DNA of 42,455 nucleotides from Defluviitaleaceae bacterium (GCA_009777845.1 WRLD01000026.1:1-42455), one strand, 5' to 3'; shown: positions 17,009 to 25,703, counted from the first letter of the stretch. Program-made: numbers and translations. The notes: generated from the letters alone by a model not told the origin.

Positions 17009-17293
17009 ATGAACGACCAAGCAAACGCAAGCATACTTAACGAGGAACAGCTAGGCGAGGTTTCGGGCGGCTCTTTTCGCGCGCCGAGCGGGCCGCCCCC
17101 TATGCAGGGCATGATGTGCGGCTTCTACAACCTCCAAGATTTAGACAACTCTCCGCGGCAGGTTTTTGTCGAGAATGGGGTCGAGGTTACGCGAATCAAA
17201 TGCCAGCAAACGGATTTTTGTGCGGAGTGCAAATGCAAGGGCAAGCAGTCTTGTGCAAACGGCTGGCATTGGTTTCCATTGCCATGCAGTTAA
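17009..17293 (+). CDS. Cysteine-rich double-glycine precursor peptide, family B (B2)
   Basis: A 94-residue precursor: leader ending LNEEQLGEVSGG, then a Ser/Pro-rich spacer and the seven-Cys core. C1 is in MMCGFY; the second half runs TRIKC, then C-x2-C-x-C (FCAECKC), KGKQSC, ANGWHW and a final Cys. The last spacing is one residue longer than in its siblings. It belongs to the subgroup with FVENGVEVTRIKC before C2. AGAAAGGG lies seven bases upstream of the ATG at 17009; earlier in-frame starts overlap B1. Confidence 0.8.
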   Translation: MNDQANASILNEEQLGEVSGGSFRAPSGPPPMQGMMCGFYNLQDLDNSPRQVFVENGVEVTRIKCQQTDFCAECKCKGKQSCANGWHWFPLPCS

Positions 17294-17314
17294 ATAGAAA
17301 GGACTGACGACAGC

Positions 17315-17623
17315 ATGAACGACCAAATAAAAGCAACACTCATTGACGAGGAACAATTGCGAAAGGTTTCGGGGGGACGTGACGACCGCGGTATCGGCAG
17401 CGGCGGCGACGGTCACGGTATAGATAGCGGCGGCACTAGCGGGTGCGTCTTTGCGGACACGCCGCTTCACTTAAAAGTCAACAATCAGTCAAAGCCGTTT
17501 GTCGAGGGCGGCATTGTGGTTATGCGGCATAAATGCGAAAAAACTAATCTTTGCGGTGAATGTAAATGCAGGGGTACACAGGGCTGTAAGGACGGCTGGC
17601 ACAATTTGCTTACTTGCAACTAA
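17315..17623 (+). CDS. Cysteine-rich double-glycine precursor peptide, family B (B3)
   Basis: A 102-residue precursor. The leader ends IDEEQLRKVSGG. A Gly/Asp-rich low-complexity spacer (GIGSGGDGHGIDSGG) precedes the core. Core Cys: GCVF (C1), HKC (C2), NLCGECKCRG (C3-C5), QGC (C6), KDGWHNLLTC (C7). It follows B2 by 21 bases, with AGAAAGGA upstream, and is part of the same run of genes. The spacer differs completely from the Pro-rich spacers of B8 and B10, while the Cys block is kept. Confidence 0.8.
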   Translation: MNDQIKATLIDEEQLRKVSGGRDDRGIGSGGDGHGIDSGGTSGCVFADTPLHLKVNNQSKPFVEGGIVVMRHKCEKTNLCGECKCRGTQGCKDGWHNLLTCN

Positions 17624-17650
17624 ACCAAAATAGAAAGGCGTGGCGACAGC

Positions 17651-17989
17651 ATGAAAGACGAAAACGCGGCAAACGAAGCAAAAGCAATTACCGAGGAACA
17701 GCTAGGCGAGGTTTCGGGGGGCTATGGGGGCTATGAGCTCCCGCCGCTTAACCCAAGCAACCCATCTGGGGGAAGTGGTGGGGGAGTTAAGCCTGACCCA
17801 GTATGTACCTTCCAAAGAGCTGCAGACCATGTAAAGGCTACTTGGCCTGAGCAAATCTTTATCGAGGACGGGGTCGAGGTTAGGCGGACAAAGTGCGGAA
17901 ACACTAATTTTTGTTTTGGTTGCAGATGTAAGGGTACATGGATTTGTAAGGATACGTGGCATCATACTCAGTCTTGTTTGTTCGGTTAG
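17651..17989 (+). CDS. Cysteine-rich double-glycine precursor peptide, family B (B4)
   Basis: A 112-residue precursor. Leader ends ITEEQLGEVSGG; the spacer has YGGYELPPLNPSNPSGG, rich in Gly/Pro/Asn. Core: PVCTF (C1), FIEDGVEVRRTKC (C2), NFCFGCRCKG (C3-C5), WIC (C6), KDTWHHTQSC (C7). It is closest to B9, which shares VKPDP before C1 and the EDGVEVRR segment, implying duplication of that pair. AGAAAGGCG lies upstream of the ATG. Confidence 0.8.
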   Translation: MKDENAANEAKAITEEQLGEVSGGYGGYELPPLNPSNPSGGSGGGVKPDPVCTFQRAADHVKATWPEQIFIEDGVEVRRTKCGNTNFCFGCRCKGTWICKDTWHHTQSCLFG

Positions 17990-18015
17990 AGCTGTACTAG
18001 AAAGGGCGTGCAAGT

Positions 18016-18276
18016 ATGAAAGACGAAAACAAGGCAATTACCGAGGAACAGCTAGGCGGGGTTTCGGGCGGTTGGGAATTTTCGCCGACAGATTGTTTTT
18101 TTCAGCCCGCAGTAAATTATTATACTGGTGCAATTCAGACAAAGACTGTTGGCGAGGGTACAGACGCGGTTATGTGGGCGAAATGCGGAGCAACAACCGT
18201 TTGCCAAGTCTGTCGCTGTAAGGGTGTTGCGTGCATAGACAATTGGCATAAGCAATACGGCTGTAGCAAGTATTAG
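18016..18276 (+). CDS. Cysteine-rich double-glycine precursor peptide, family B (B5)
   Basis: An 86-residue precursor with almost no spacer. Leader ends ITEEQLGGVSGG; core: DCFF (C1), TKTVGEGTDAVMWAKC (C2), VCQVCRCKGVAC (C3-C6), IDNWHKQYGC (C7), ending SKY. It defines the second subgroup (B5-B8), which has TVGEGADAV-type sequence before C2 and WHKQ after C6. AGAAAGGG precedes the ATG. Its core tail is nearly identical to that of B7. Confidence 0.8.
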   Translation: MKDENKAITEEQLGGVSGGWEFSPTDCFFQPAVNYYTGAIQTKTVGEGTDAVMWAKCGATTVCQVCRCKGVACIDNWHKQYGCSKY

Positions 18277-18290
18277 AAAGGGCGAAAAGC

Positions 18291-18560
18291 ATGAAAGACG
18301 AAAACAAAGCAACATCAGAGGTAATTACCGAGGAACAGCTAGGCGAGGTTTCGGGCGGCTTTGACTTTAAATTGCCGTCAACTGAGCATTGTTATTTTAC
18401 GCCAATATCAAGCTCTGACACTGGCTTACTGGTGACAAAAACTGTTGACGAGGTTATGTGGGTGAAATGCCAAGCACGCAGTTGTACTAGCTGTGCTTGC
18501 AACAACAGTGCCGCATGTGCAGGTGCTTGGCACAAGCAAGGCGGCTGTAGCAAGTATTAG
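18291..18560 (+). CDS. Cysteine-rich double-glycine precursor peptide, family B (B6)
   Basis: An 89-residue precursor. Leader ends ITEEQLGEVSGG; core: HCYF (C1), TVDEVMWVKC (C2), SCTSCACNNSAAC (C3-C6), AGAWHKQGGC (C7), SKY. It departs from its subgroup in lacking the GEGxDA stretch and in having NNSAA in place of KGVA. It starts 15 bases after the B5 stop, with AGAAAGGG upstream. Confidence 0.8.
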   Translation: MKDENKATSEVITEEQLGEVSGGFDFKLPSTEHCYFTPISSSDTGLLVTKTVDEVMWVKCQARSCTSCACNNSAACAGAWHKQGGCSKY

Positions 18561-18575
18561 AGAGGGTGTGCAAGC

Positions 18576-18836
18576 ATGAAAGACGAAATCGAAGCAAAAG
18601 CAATTACCGAGGAACAGCTAGGCGAGGTTTCGGGGGGCGGTCGGTCAACTGTTGAGAGTTGTAATTTTGTTCACGCATCAAGTTTCTCCGATGGCACACT
18701 GACAAAGACTGTTGGCGAGGGCGCAGACGCGGTTACGTGGGCGAAATGCCACGCATTCAGTTGTACTGACTGCACTTGCAAGGGTGTTGCGTGCATAGAC
18801 AATTGGCATAAGCAATACGGCTGTAGCAGGTATTAA
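18576..18836 (+). CDS. Cysteine-rich double-glycine precursor peptide, family B (B7)
   Basis: An 86-residue precursor. Leader ends ITEEQLGEVSGG; core: SCNF (C1), TVGEGADAVTWAKC (C2), SCTDCTCKGVAC (C3-C6), IDNWHKQYGC (C7), SRY. This is the most compact version of the family and a good reference for the seven-Cys pattern, with spacings C2-x4-C3-x2-C4-x-C5-x4-C6-x9-C7. It starts 15 bases after B6. An R4 repeat follows before B8. Confidence 0.82.
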   Translation: MKDEIEAKAITEEQLGEVSGGGRSTVESCNFVHASSFSDGTLTKTVGEGADAVTWAKCHAFSCTDCTCKGVACIDNWHKQYGCSRY

Positions 18837-18890
18837 GTGTAAAGCCGCACATAAAAAATCGCCGAGGGCGGGTCAAAAAAAGAAAGGGCG
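18837..18890 (+). repeat. R4 repeat, copy 1
   Basis: About 50 bases reading GTGTAAAGCCGCACAT, then AAAAATCGCCGAGGGCG and an A-rich end that runs into the AGAAAGGG ribosome site of B8. GCC-GAR-GGC makes a tiny hairpin. Four more copies stand at 19244, 19641, 31582 and 34264. In this copy the ATG of the other copies is ATA. Confidence 0.75.
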
Positions 18891-18897
18891 TGCAAGC

Positions 18898-19242
18898 ATG
18901 AAAGACGAAAACAAGGCAACATCAGAGGCAATTACCGAGGAACAGCTAGGCGAGGTTTCGGGCGGCTTCTTTAATGTTGTTCCGCCGACACCTCCGCCAA
19001 TTCCGTCAGCTCCGTCAATGCCGTCAAATCCGTCAGTGCCGTCAATTGATTGGCCTTGTAATTTTATGTCCCTGTCAGCTTATGACGCTAGTCTTGCGGG
19101 GGTAACGCCAAAGACTGTTGGCGAGGGTGCAGGTGCGGTTACGTGGACGAAATGCCGAGAAATCGGTTGTGCTGTCTGTGGTTGTAAGGGTGTCGCATGT
19201 ATAGACGGCTGGCACAAGCAACACGGCTGTAACAAATATTAG
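18898..19242 (+). CDS. Cysteine-rich double-glycine precursor peptide, family B (B8)
   Basis: A 114-residue precursor. Leader ends ITEEQLGEVSGG. A long Pro/Ser spacer (PPTPPPIPSAPSMPSNPS) separates leader and core. Core: PCNF (C1), TVGEGAGAVTWTKC (C2), GCAVCGCKGVAC (C3-C6), IDGWHKQHGC (C7), NKY. The spacer is encoded by repeats of CCGTCA or similar, which suggests growth by slippage. It belongs with B5-B7 by its core and shows that spacer and core evolve independently. Confidence 0.8.
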   Translation: MKDENKATSEAITEEQLGEVSGGFFNVVPPTPPPIPSAPSMPSNPSVPSIDWPCNFMSLSAYDASLAGVTPKTVGEGAGAVTWTKCREIGCAVCGCKGVACIDGWHKQHGCNKY

Positions 19243-19243
19243 G

Positions 19244-19297
19244 CAGTGTAAAGCCGCACATGAAAAATCGCCGAAGGCGAGTCAAAAAAAAGAAAGG
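19244..19297 (+). repeat. R4 repeat, copy 2
   Basis: Between B8 and B9: GTGTAAAGCCGCACATGAAA followed by AATCGCCGAAGGCGAG and an A-rich tail leading into the B9 ribosome site. Confidence 0.75.
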
Positions 19298-19306
19298 GTG
19301 AAAAGC

Positions 19307-19627
19307 ATGAAAGACGAAAACAAAGCAACACCAGAGGTAATTAACGAGGAACAGCTAGGCGAGATTTCGGGGGGGTCGGGTCGGTCGGGCGCTAGTCCTG
19401 GCGGCTTCGACAGCGGTGGGTATGTTAAGCCTGACCCGCAATGTATCTACAAGACAACTCCAGACTCTGTAACGAAAAATTGGCCTGAGCAGACCTTTAT
19501 CGAGGACGGTGTCGAGGTTAGGCGGGTAAAGTGCCAAAGCACTAATTTTTGTTTTTCTTGTAAATGTAAGGATACAACAAATTGCAAAGATACTTGGCAT
19601 CGTCTTTATGTTTGTTGGTTAAGCTAG
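19307..19627 (+). CDS. Cysteine-rich double-glycine precursor peptide, family B (B9)
   Basis: A 106-residue precursor. Leader ends INEEQLGEISGG; a Gly/Ser spacer (GRSGASPGGFDSGGYV) follows. Core: PQCIY (C1), FIEDGVEVRRVKC (C2), NFCFSCKCKDTTNC (C3-C6), KDTWHRLYVC (C7). It is the closest relative of B4 though five genes away. The ATG at 19307 has AGAAAGGG nine bases upstream; a GTG three codons earlier overlaps that site and is rejected. Confidence 0.8.
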   Translation: MKDENKATPEVINEEQLGEISGGSGRSGASPGGFDSGGYVKPDPQCIYKTTPDSVTKNWPEQTFIEDGVEVRRVKCQSTNFCFSCKCKDTTNCKDTWHRLYVCWLS

Positions 19628-19640
19628 AGCTGTCCTAGGG

Positions 19641-19690
19641 CAGTGCAAAGCCGCACATGAAAAATCGCCGAAGGCGAGCCAAAAAAGAAA
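19641..19690 (+). repeat. R4 repeat, copy 3
   Basis: Upstream of B10. The internal ATGAAAAATCGCCGAAGGCG is in frame with B10 and yields a false 15-residue extension (MKNRRRRAK...). Confidence 0.75.
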
Positions 19691-19701
19691 GGGTGGAAAG
19701 C

Positions 19702-20025
19702 ATGAAAAACGAAGTAACAGCAATTACCGAGGAACAGCTAGGCGAGGTTTCGGGCGGTATCGGCCCAAGTCATTCAAATACCCCACCGCCTGTGTCAGGG
19801 CTTCCAAATGGTAATAATACAATTCCCGAATCTCAGCTTTCGTGCAAGTTTGGCGTACTGTCGCCTCTGGTAGGCGGCGCGAATGAGCAAAAAACCTTTG
19901 TCGAAAATGGGGTAAATGTCCCTCGCACTAAATGCGAAAAAACCCAGTTTTGCTTCCTTTGCATTTGCAAGGGTACACAAAAGTGCATAGACGGCTGGCA
20001 TTTGCAGCAGGCGTGTAATCTCTAG
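19702..20025 (+). CDS. Cysteine-rich double-glycine precursor peptide, family B (B10)
   Basis: A 107-residue precursor, last in the array. Leader ends ITEEQLGEVSGG; spacer PSHSNTPPPVSGLPNGNNT. Core: LSCKF (C1), FVENGVNVPRTKC (C2), QFCFLCICKGTQKC (C3-C6), IDGWHLQQAC (C7). Start at 19702: AGAAAGGG is nine bases upstream, and the upstream in-frame ATG at 19657 belongs to R4 copy 3. After the stop there is a duplicated 33-base segment and an R1 element, with no clear terminator. Confidence 0.8.
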   Translation: MKNEVTAITEEQLGEVSGGIGPSHSNTPPPVSGLPNGNNTIPESQLSCKFGVLSPLVGGANEQKTFVENGVNVPRTKCEKTQFCFLCICKGTQKCIDGWHLQQACNL

Positions 20026-21158
20026 TAGGCAAACAAAATCAACCAACATAGGCATGTCGGTACGGACTACTGACCCACCTAAAATCAACCAACATAGCCA
20101 TGTCGGTACGGACGTAGGGGGCGGATTTATCCGCCCCGAGGTTACCACGTTCTGCGTTAATGGACGTTACCTGCCCCGAATTGACGAACGTGCGTACCTC
20201 GGGACGGATAAATCCGTCCCCTACGAAAACCACGTTGTATTGCCTGCTGTGCCACGTTCCCTCTGTGCCTCTGTGCTTCTGTGTGAAATGTTTTTGACAA
20301 ATAATGAACGTAGGTAGAAGTGTGGAGCTTCGTTTTTTAAGTTAAAAAAGATTTTCACACAGAGGCACAGAGGCACAGAGGGAACGAGGCACGAAAGAAG
20401 CACGGACGAAAAGAAAGTACATTAAAACACGGATTTAACGGATTTACGCGGATTGGCACGGATTGGCTCGTAGGAAAATATATCGCCGTTTAGTAGTTTA
20501 CGTGGACAAAATCCGCGTAAATCTGCGTGAATCCGCTAAATCCGCGTAAATTACATTTTGAAACCAACGAATCTACACGCCATTGCCATTCGTGTGTTTG
20601 TCGTGGTAATGTAGGGGGCGGATTTATCCGCCCCGAGGTACGCACGTTCGTCAATTCGGCTCGGATAACGTCCACCAACGCAAAACGTGGCAACCTCGGG
20701 ACGGATAAATCCGTCCCCTACAAAAAACCTACAAATCCCCCCACAACAAACGCAATATTTTAATCTGCGTTTCGTTCCTGCTGTGCCACGCTCCCTCTGT
20801 GCCTCTGTGCCTCTGTGTGAAAATCTTTTAACTAAAGATATGGGACGTTATGCGATTTACTTACGTTCATTATTTATCAAAAAGATTTTTTCACACAGAG
20901 GCACAGAGGCACAGAGGGAACGAGGCACAGCAGAAATACGGACGAAAAGAAAGTACATTAAAACACGGATTTTACGGATTTACACGGATTGGCACGGATT
21001 GGCTCGTAGGAAAATATATCGCCGTTTAGTAATCTACGTGGACAAAATCCGCGAAAATCCGCCAAATCCGCGAAAATCCGCGTTCCATGCCTTTAAATCC
21101 ATAAATCCACGCAATCCGCGTTCCATACCTTTAAACATAAATACGGAGGCTACCAACC
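20026..21158. repeat. Repeat-filled gap between precursor array and transporters
   Basis: No gene in 1.1 kb. It starts with a direct duplication of about 33 bases containing CAACATAG[GC]CATGTCGGTA (20035-20067 and 20081-20113). Then: R1 (20114-20224), R2 inverted repeat (about 20243-20393), R3 (20405-20560), R1 (20610-20722), R2 (about 20777-20933) and R3 (20940-21135). The gap contains the pair R1+R2+R3 twice in the same order, so it probably arose by tandem duplication of a composite block. Confidence 0.75.
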
Positions 21159-23288
21159 GTGAGCAAAATACAGAAAGTCCCATTCATCATGCAAATGGAA
21201 GCGTTGGAATGCGGCGCGGCCTCGCTTTGTATGGTCTTGGCGCATTATGGCAAGTGGGTACCCCTAGAGCAGGTACGCGCCGACTGCGGCGTGTCGCGCG
21301 ACGGCTGCAACGCGCGCAATATCTACCGCGCCGCCGCTTCCTACGGGCTAAAGCCCACGGCGTACCGCATGGAGCCGCACGAGCTAAGGGACATAAAGCT
21401 ACCTGCTGTCATTCACTGGAATTTTAACCATTTTGTGGTGCTTAACGGCTTCAAAAAGAACCACGCCGTCATAAACGACCCTGCTCGCGGCACTACCGAG
21501 ATTTCCCTTGCAGAGTTTGACAAGGCGTTCACGGGCGTGGTTATTACCATGGAAACAACGCCCGAGTTTGTACCAGAGGGCAAGCCGCGCAGCGTGCTTT
21601 CGTTTGCTATGAAGCGAATGAAAGGCACGCTTTCGGCGTTTGTGTTTGTGTTCCTCATGGGCGTGTTTGCCTCGCTTATAGATATACTCAACCCTGTATT
21701 CACAAGGATTTTCATGGACGATATTCTGTCGGGGCGTGCTAGGTCGTGGCTTGTTCCGTTTGTGGCGGCAATGCTGATTGCGTTGCTTGTACGGCTAGTG
21801 CTGGCTGTCATAAACGCGCTGTATCGGCTTCGCATAGAGGGCAAATTTGCGATTACTGCCAACGCGGAGTTTTTGTGGCATGTTTTGCGGTTGCCTATGG
21901 AGTTTTTTTCACAGCGGTACGCAGGCGACATTATCATGCGGCAAGGCTCAAACGAGGGCATAGCCAGTATGCTTATTTCTCAGCTATCGCCCATTATTAT
22001 GAACATGGGGCTAATGGTGTTCTACTTCGTCATGCTATTGCAATACAACCCCATTCTCACGGCAATCGGCATAGCCTCGGCAGTGCTTAACATGGTGCTG
22101 TCGCAATATATGGCGAAAAAAAGCGTTGCGTTCTCGCGGCTTTCGCAGGCATCGGGCGGAAACCTCGGCTCGCTCACCATGTCGAGCATAGACATGATAG
22201 AAACAATCAAGGCATCGGGCGCGGAGGGCGGCATTTTTGAACGCTACGCAGGCTATCTCGCCAAGCAGCACAACGCAGGCATGGCAGGACAGCGTTTCCA
22301 AATGACGTTCGGGCTAATTCCGCAGATTATCGCGCAATTATTGAACATTGTCGTAATGATGATAGGCGTTGCGTTCATTATGGACGGGCATATGACTATA
22401 GGCACTATGGCGGCGTTCCAAGGCTTTCTCGGCTCGTTTCTCGCGCCTGTCGGCCAGCTTTCGGGCGTGGCGCAGAGCTTTACCATGATGCGGACGAATA
22501 TGGAGCGTATAGAGGACGTAATGAATTACAAAACAGAGCCAGAATGTTCTGGCGAGGTAGTCGGCAAGCTATCGGGCGCGCTAAAAATCGACAATATCAC
22601 CTTTGGTTACAACAAGCTATCGCCGCCGCTTATTAAGGATTTTTCGCTAGAGCTAAAGCCTGGCAAGTCTGTGGCAATAGTCGGCGCGTCTGGCTCGGGC
22701 AAGTCTACGCTCGCCAAGCTAATCACGGGGCTGTACGAGCCGTGGCAGGGCGAAATTACCTTTGACGGCAAACGGCGGCAGGATATAGACGAATACTCGT
22801 TCCGCAGCTCGGTGTCCATGGTAGACCAAGAGGTCACGCTGTTTGAGGACAGCGTAGCCGAAAATATCCGCATGTGGGACCCGTCCATCGAGGACTTCGC
22901 GGTCATTCTCGCGGCGCGTGATGCGGACATACACGAAACAATCGTAACACGCAACGGCGGCTACAAGCAGACTGTATCCGAAAACGGCAAGAACTTTTCG
23001 GGCGGTCAACGCCAGCGGCTGGAAATCGCCCGAGTGTTGGCACAAGAGCCGACGATTGCCGTATTGGACGAGGCTACTAGTGCCTTAGATGCTAAGACAG
23101 AGGAAACAGTAATGAACAATATACGCAAGGTAGGCTGTTCCTGCGTGGTAATCGCGCATAGGCTGTCTACCGTGCGTGATTGCGACGAGATTATCGTACT
23201 GGAAAAGGGCGATGTCATGGAACGCGGCACACACGAGGAGCTGTACAACAAGGGCGGCAAATATACGGAGCTTGTGGCTACGGAATGA
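21159..23288 (+). CDS. NHLM-type ABC transporter with C39 peptidase domain (maturation and export)
   Basis: A 709-residue peptidase-containing ABC transporter. Residues 8-140 are a C39 double-glycine peptidase with catalytic C18 (ALECGAAS), H91 (NFNHFVVL) and D107 (VINDPARG). About six membrane helices follow (residues 155-425). The ATPase domain has Walker A GASGSGKST (about 508-516), signature FSGGQRQR (about 612) and Walker B IAVLDEATSALD. It should cleave leaders after GG and pump the cores out. The start is GTG at 21159, ten bases after CGGAGG; the ATG at 21189 would remove too much before C18. It is the only leader peptidase in the window and so the likely processor of both peptide families. 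Confidence 0.9.
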   Translation: MSKIQKVPFIMQMEALECGAASLCMVLAHYGKWVPLEQVRADCGVSRDGCNARNIYRAAASYGLKPTAYRMEPHELRDIKLPAVIHWNFNHFVVLNGFKKNHAVINDPARGTTEISLAEFDKAFTGVVITMETTPEFVPEGKPRSVLSFAMKRMKGTLSAFVFVFLMGVFASLIDILNPVFTRIFMDDILSGRARSWLVPFVAAMLIALLVRLVLAVINALYRLRIEGKFAITANAEFLWHVLRLPMEFFSQRYAGDIIMRQGSNEGIASMLISQLSPIIMNMGLMVFYFVMLLQYNPILTAIGIASAVLNMVLSQYMAKKSVAFSRLSQASGGNLGSLTMSSIDMIETIKASGAEGGIFERYAGYLAKQHNAGMAGQRFQMTFGLIPQIIAQLLNIVVMMIGVAFIMDGHMTIGTMAAFQGFLGSFLAPVGQLSGVAQSFTMMRTNMERIEDVMNYKTEPECSGEVVGKLSGALKIDNITFGYNKLSPPLIKDFSLELKPGKSVAIVGASGSGKSTLAKLITGLYEPWQGEITFDGKRRQDIDEYSFRSSVSMVDQEVTLFEDSVAENIRMWDPSIEDFAVILAARDADIHETIVTRNGGYKQTVSENGKNFSGGQRQRLEIARVLAQEPTIAVLDEATSALDAKTEETVMNNIRKVGCSCVVIAHRLSTVRDCDEIIVLEKGDVMERGTHEELYNKGGKYTELVATE

Positions 23289-23543
23289 GGCATGGAACGC
23301 AGATTTAAAAGATTATGGAACGCGGATTTTCGCGGATTTGGCGGATTCTCGCGGATTCTTTCTTGCGACAATAAACAGCGTTGGAACGCATGTTTTATTC
23401 ATGTAAATTAAAGGTAGCGGAACACGGATAAAAAGACACGTCCGAAAAAATCCGCGTAAATCCGTTAAATCCGCGAAAATCCGCGTTCCATGCCTTTAAA
23501 TCCCTTAAATCCACGCTTCATAACACCCACGGAGGTGCAATCT
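23289..23543. repeat. R3 repeat tract between the two transporters
   Basis: No gene. R3 tracts (AACGCGGATTTTCGCGGATT and the reverse) fill it, with TTCCATGCCTTTAAATCC near the end. An ATG inside that repeat (23490) is in frame with the next gene and would give a false N-terminus. Confidence 0.75.
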
Positions 23544-25703
23544 TTGGAAAAGCTCAACATCTTTGACGAACAGCTAAACACCCGCAAAACTGGCGATGAG
23601 GTCATGTTTGAGGGCGCTTTTGACGACCTGATGTCTATTCTAATCAGAAGCCCAAGGACACAAGCGACGGCTACAGACGCGGTTTGCGAGCTTCTTTTGC
23701 ACCTTGGGCTAAACGCGCCCGAGGTACCCGAAATGGTGACAGATGCCGAGGCGCGAATCGAGTATATGCTGCGCCCGTCTGGCGTAATGCGGCGGCGTGT
23801 CGAGCTAAAGGACGAATGGTGGAAGGATTCGATTGACCCATTTTTTGGCTGTACCGTAGACGGCGAGCCTGTCGCGCTATTGCCTAGCAAAATGGGCGGC
23901 TACCACTACCGCGGCACAGACGGCAAAAGGATAAAAATTAACCGAAAAACAGCAAAAAACATAGGCGAGGACGCTTTTTGCTTCTACAAGCCGTTTGCGT
24001 TGAAAAAACTGCGGCTAGTAGATTTGGCGATGTTTATGGCAAAAAATCTGCGTGTTTCGGACTTTGTGTATGTAATGGGCATTAGCTTTATTGTGTCGTT
24101 GCTTGGGCTTGCTACGCCGTACGTAAACCGCCAGCTATACGGCACGGTGATACCCTCGGGCATAAAGACAAATATATTGGCGGTTGGCTTTTTGCTAGGC
24201 GGTACGGCAATCGGCTCTATACTGTTTGGGCTTGCGCGAAGTCTTGTGCTTACGCGGTTTTCCGTGCTGTTCATCAAGGTACAGAACGCCGCAATGATGC
24301 GCGTGCTGTCGTTGCCCGTCACTTTCTTTAAGGATTACGCCGCAGGCGAGGTGGCAAGCCGTATGCAGGGCCTTACGAGCCTATGCCAGACTATTTCCAA
24401 CACGTTTATGTCTACTGGGCTTATGGCGTTGTTTTCCTTTGTATATTTATTCCAAATGAACCGCTACGCTCCAACCATGGTCGCGCCTGCGTTTCTAATC
24501 ATTTTCGCCATGCTTGCCGTGTCGATTTTGACTACCATTGTAAATATGAAAATTTCACGCAAGCGCATGGAGCTAGGCGCGAAGCTGTCGGCTCTGCTGT
24601 TCGCGTTGATTTCGGGCATACAGAAAATCAAGCTGACAGGGGCGCAGAAGCGAGCCTTTGCGAAGTGGGCGGCGCAGTATAAGGAGGTCGGGCGGCTGAC
24701 GTATTCGCCGCCGATGTTTTTGCGGCTGTTAGAGCCAATCAACCTGGTTATTTCCTTGGGCGGCTCTATTCTGCTGTATTATGCGGCGGGTGCTTCGGGA
24801 ATAGGCGCGGCGGATTATTTGGCATTTATGGCGGCATACGGCGCGATGTCTGGCGCAATTATGATGCTTTCGAGCTTGGCACATACATTTTCCGACATAA
24901 AGGTAAACCTCGAAATGGTACGGCCTCTCATGGAAACCGAACCCGAAACACAGGAAAACAAAAAGCAGGTCGCCTCCCTATCGGGGCATATAGAAATGAA
25001 CAGCGTGTCGTTCCGCTACAGCGAGGACGGGCCGCTAATTTTGCAGGACATCAGCTTGAAGGTACGCCCAGGCGAATATATCGCCATTGTGGGCAAGACA
25101 GGCTGCGGAAAGTCTACGCTTCTTCGCCTGCTACTGGGCTTTGAGAAGCCCGAAACTGGAGCGATTTTCTACGACGGCCACAGCCTAGACAGCCTAGACC
25201 TGCGCGCCCTGCGGCAATGTATCGGCGTAGACCTGCAAAACGGAAAGCTAATGGCTGGCTCGATTTTTTCTAACATAGTCGTCACCGCGCCGTGGAAAAC
25301 CCTCGACGATGCGTGGGAAGCCGCCGAAATGGCAGGCATCGCGCAGGACATACGCGAAATGCCCATGGGTATGCACACCGTGGTGGCAGAGGGCGGCGGC
25401 GGCGTATCTGGCGGCCAGCGACAACGCATATTGATTGCGCGCGCGTTGATTTCCAAGCCTAAGCTGATTTTCTTTGACGAGGCGACAAGCGCGCTAGACA
25501 ACATTACCCAAAAGCATGTCGCAAGCTCCGTGGCTTCGCTAAAGGCGACCCGAATAATAATCGCGCATAGGCTATCTACCATACGCGGCTGTGACCGCGT
25601 GGTCGTGCTGGATAGCGGACGGATTGTGGAGATGGGCGGGTATGATGAGTTGATGGAGAAGCGGGGGGAGTTTTATGAGTTGGTTAAGAGGCAGACTGTT
25701 TGA
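23544..25703 (+). CDS. NHLM-type ABC transporter, permease/ATPase without peptidase
   Basis: A 719-residue partner of the C39 transporter. Residues 1-150 form a soluble N-terminal domain with no C39 triad, as in the second ABC protein of NHLM/NHLP bacteriocin systems. About six membrane helices lie between 165 and 440. The ATPase domain has Walker A GKTGCGKST (about 516), signature VSGGQRQRILIARAL (about 621) and Walker B LIFFDEATSALD. Start: TTG at 23544, eight bases after GGAGG; the longer ATG start lies in an R3 repeat. The two half-size exporters probably form a heterodimer or serve successive steps, with the HlyD-like protein at 15502 as the surface link. Confidence 0.87.
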   Translation: MEKLNIFDEQLNTRKTGDEVMFEGAFDDLMSILIRSPRTQATATDAVCELLLHLGLNAPEVPEMVTDAEARIEYMLRPSGVMRRRVELKDEWWKDSIDPFFGCTVDGEPVALLPSKMGGYHYRGTDGKRIKINRKTAKNIGEDAFCFYKPFALKKLRLVDLAMFMAKNLRVSDFVYVMGISFIVSLLGLATPYVNRQLYGTVIPSGIKTNILAVGFLLGGTAIGSILFGLARSLVLTRFSVLFIKVQNAAMMRVLSLPVTFFKDYAAGEVASRMQGLTSLCQTISNTFMSTGLMALFSFVYLFQMNRYAPTMVAPAFLIIFAMLAVSILTTIVNMKISRKRMELGAKLSALLFALISGIQKIKLTGAQKRAFAKWAAQYKEVGRLTYSPPMFLRLLEPINLVISLGGSILLYYAAGASGIGAADYLAFMAAYGAMSGAIMMLSSLAHTFSDIKVNLEMVRPLMETEPETQENKKQVASLSGHIEMNSVSFRYSEDGPLILQDISLKVRPGEYIAIVGKTGCGKSTLLRLLLGFEKPETGAIFYDGHSLDSLDLRALRQCIGVDLQNGKLMAGSIFSNIVVTAPWKTLDDAWEAAEMAGIAQDIREMPMGMHTVVAEGGGGVSGGQRQRILIARALISKPKLIFFDEATSALDNITQKHVASSVASLKATRIIIAHRLSTIRGCDRVVVLDSGRIVEMGGYDELMEKRGEFYELVKRQTV

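Noticed and set aside
19657..19701. N-terminal MKNRRRR extensions for B10, the 31643 gene and the phosphorylase
   Set aside because: The extension is the R4 repeat; each true start has its own ribosome site just downstream.
16690..20025. Class II lantibiotic precursors
   Set aside because: Leaders fit, but no LanM or other lanthionine synthetase is present, and cores are Cys-rich with little paired Ser/Thr pattern.
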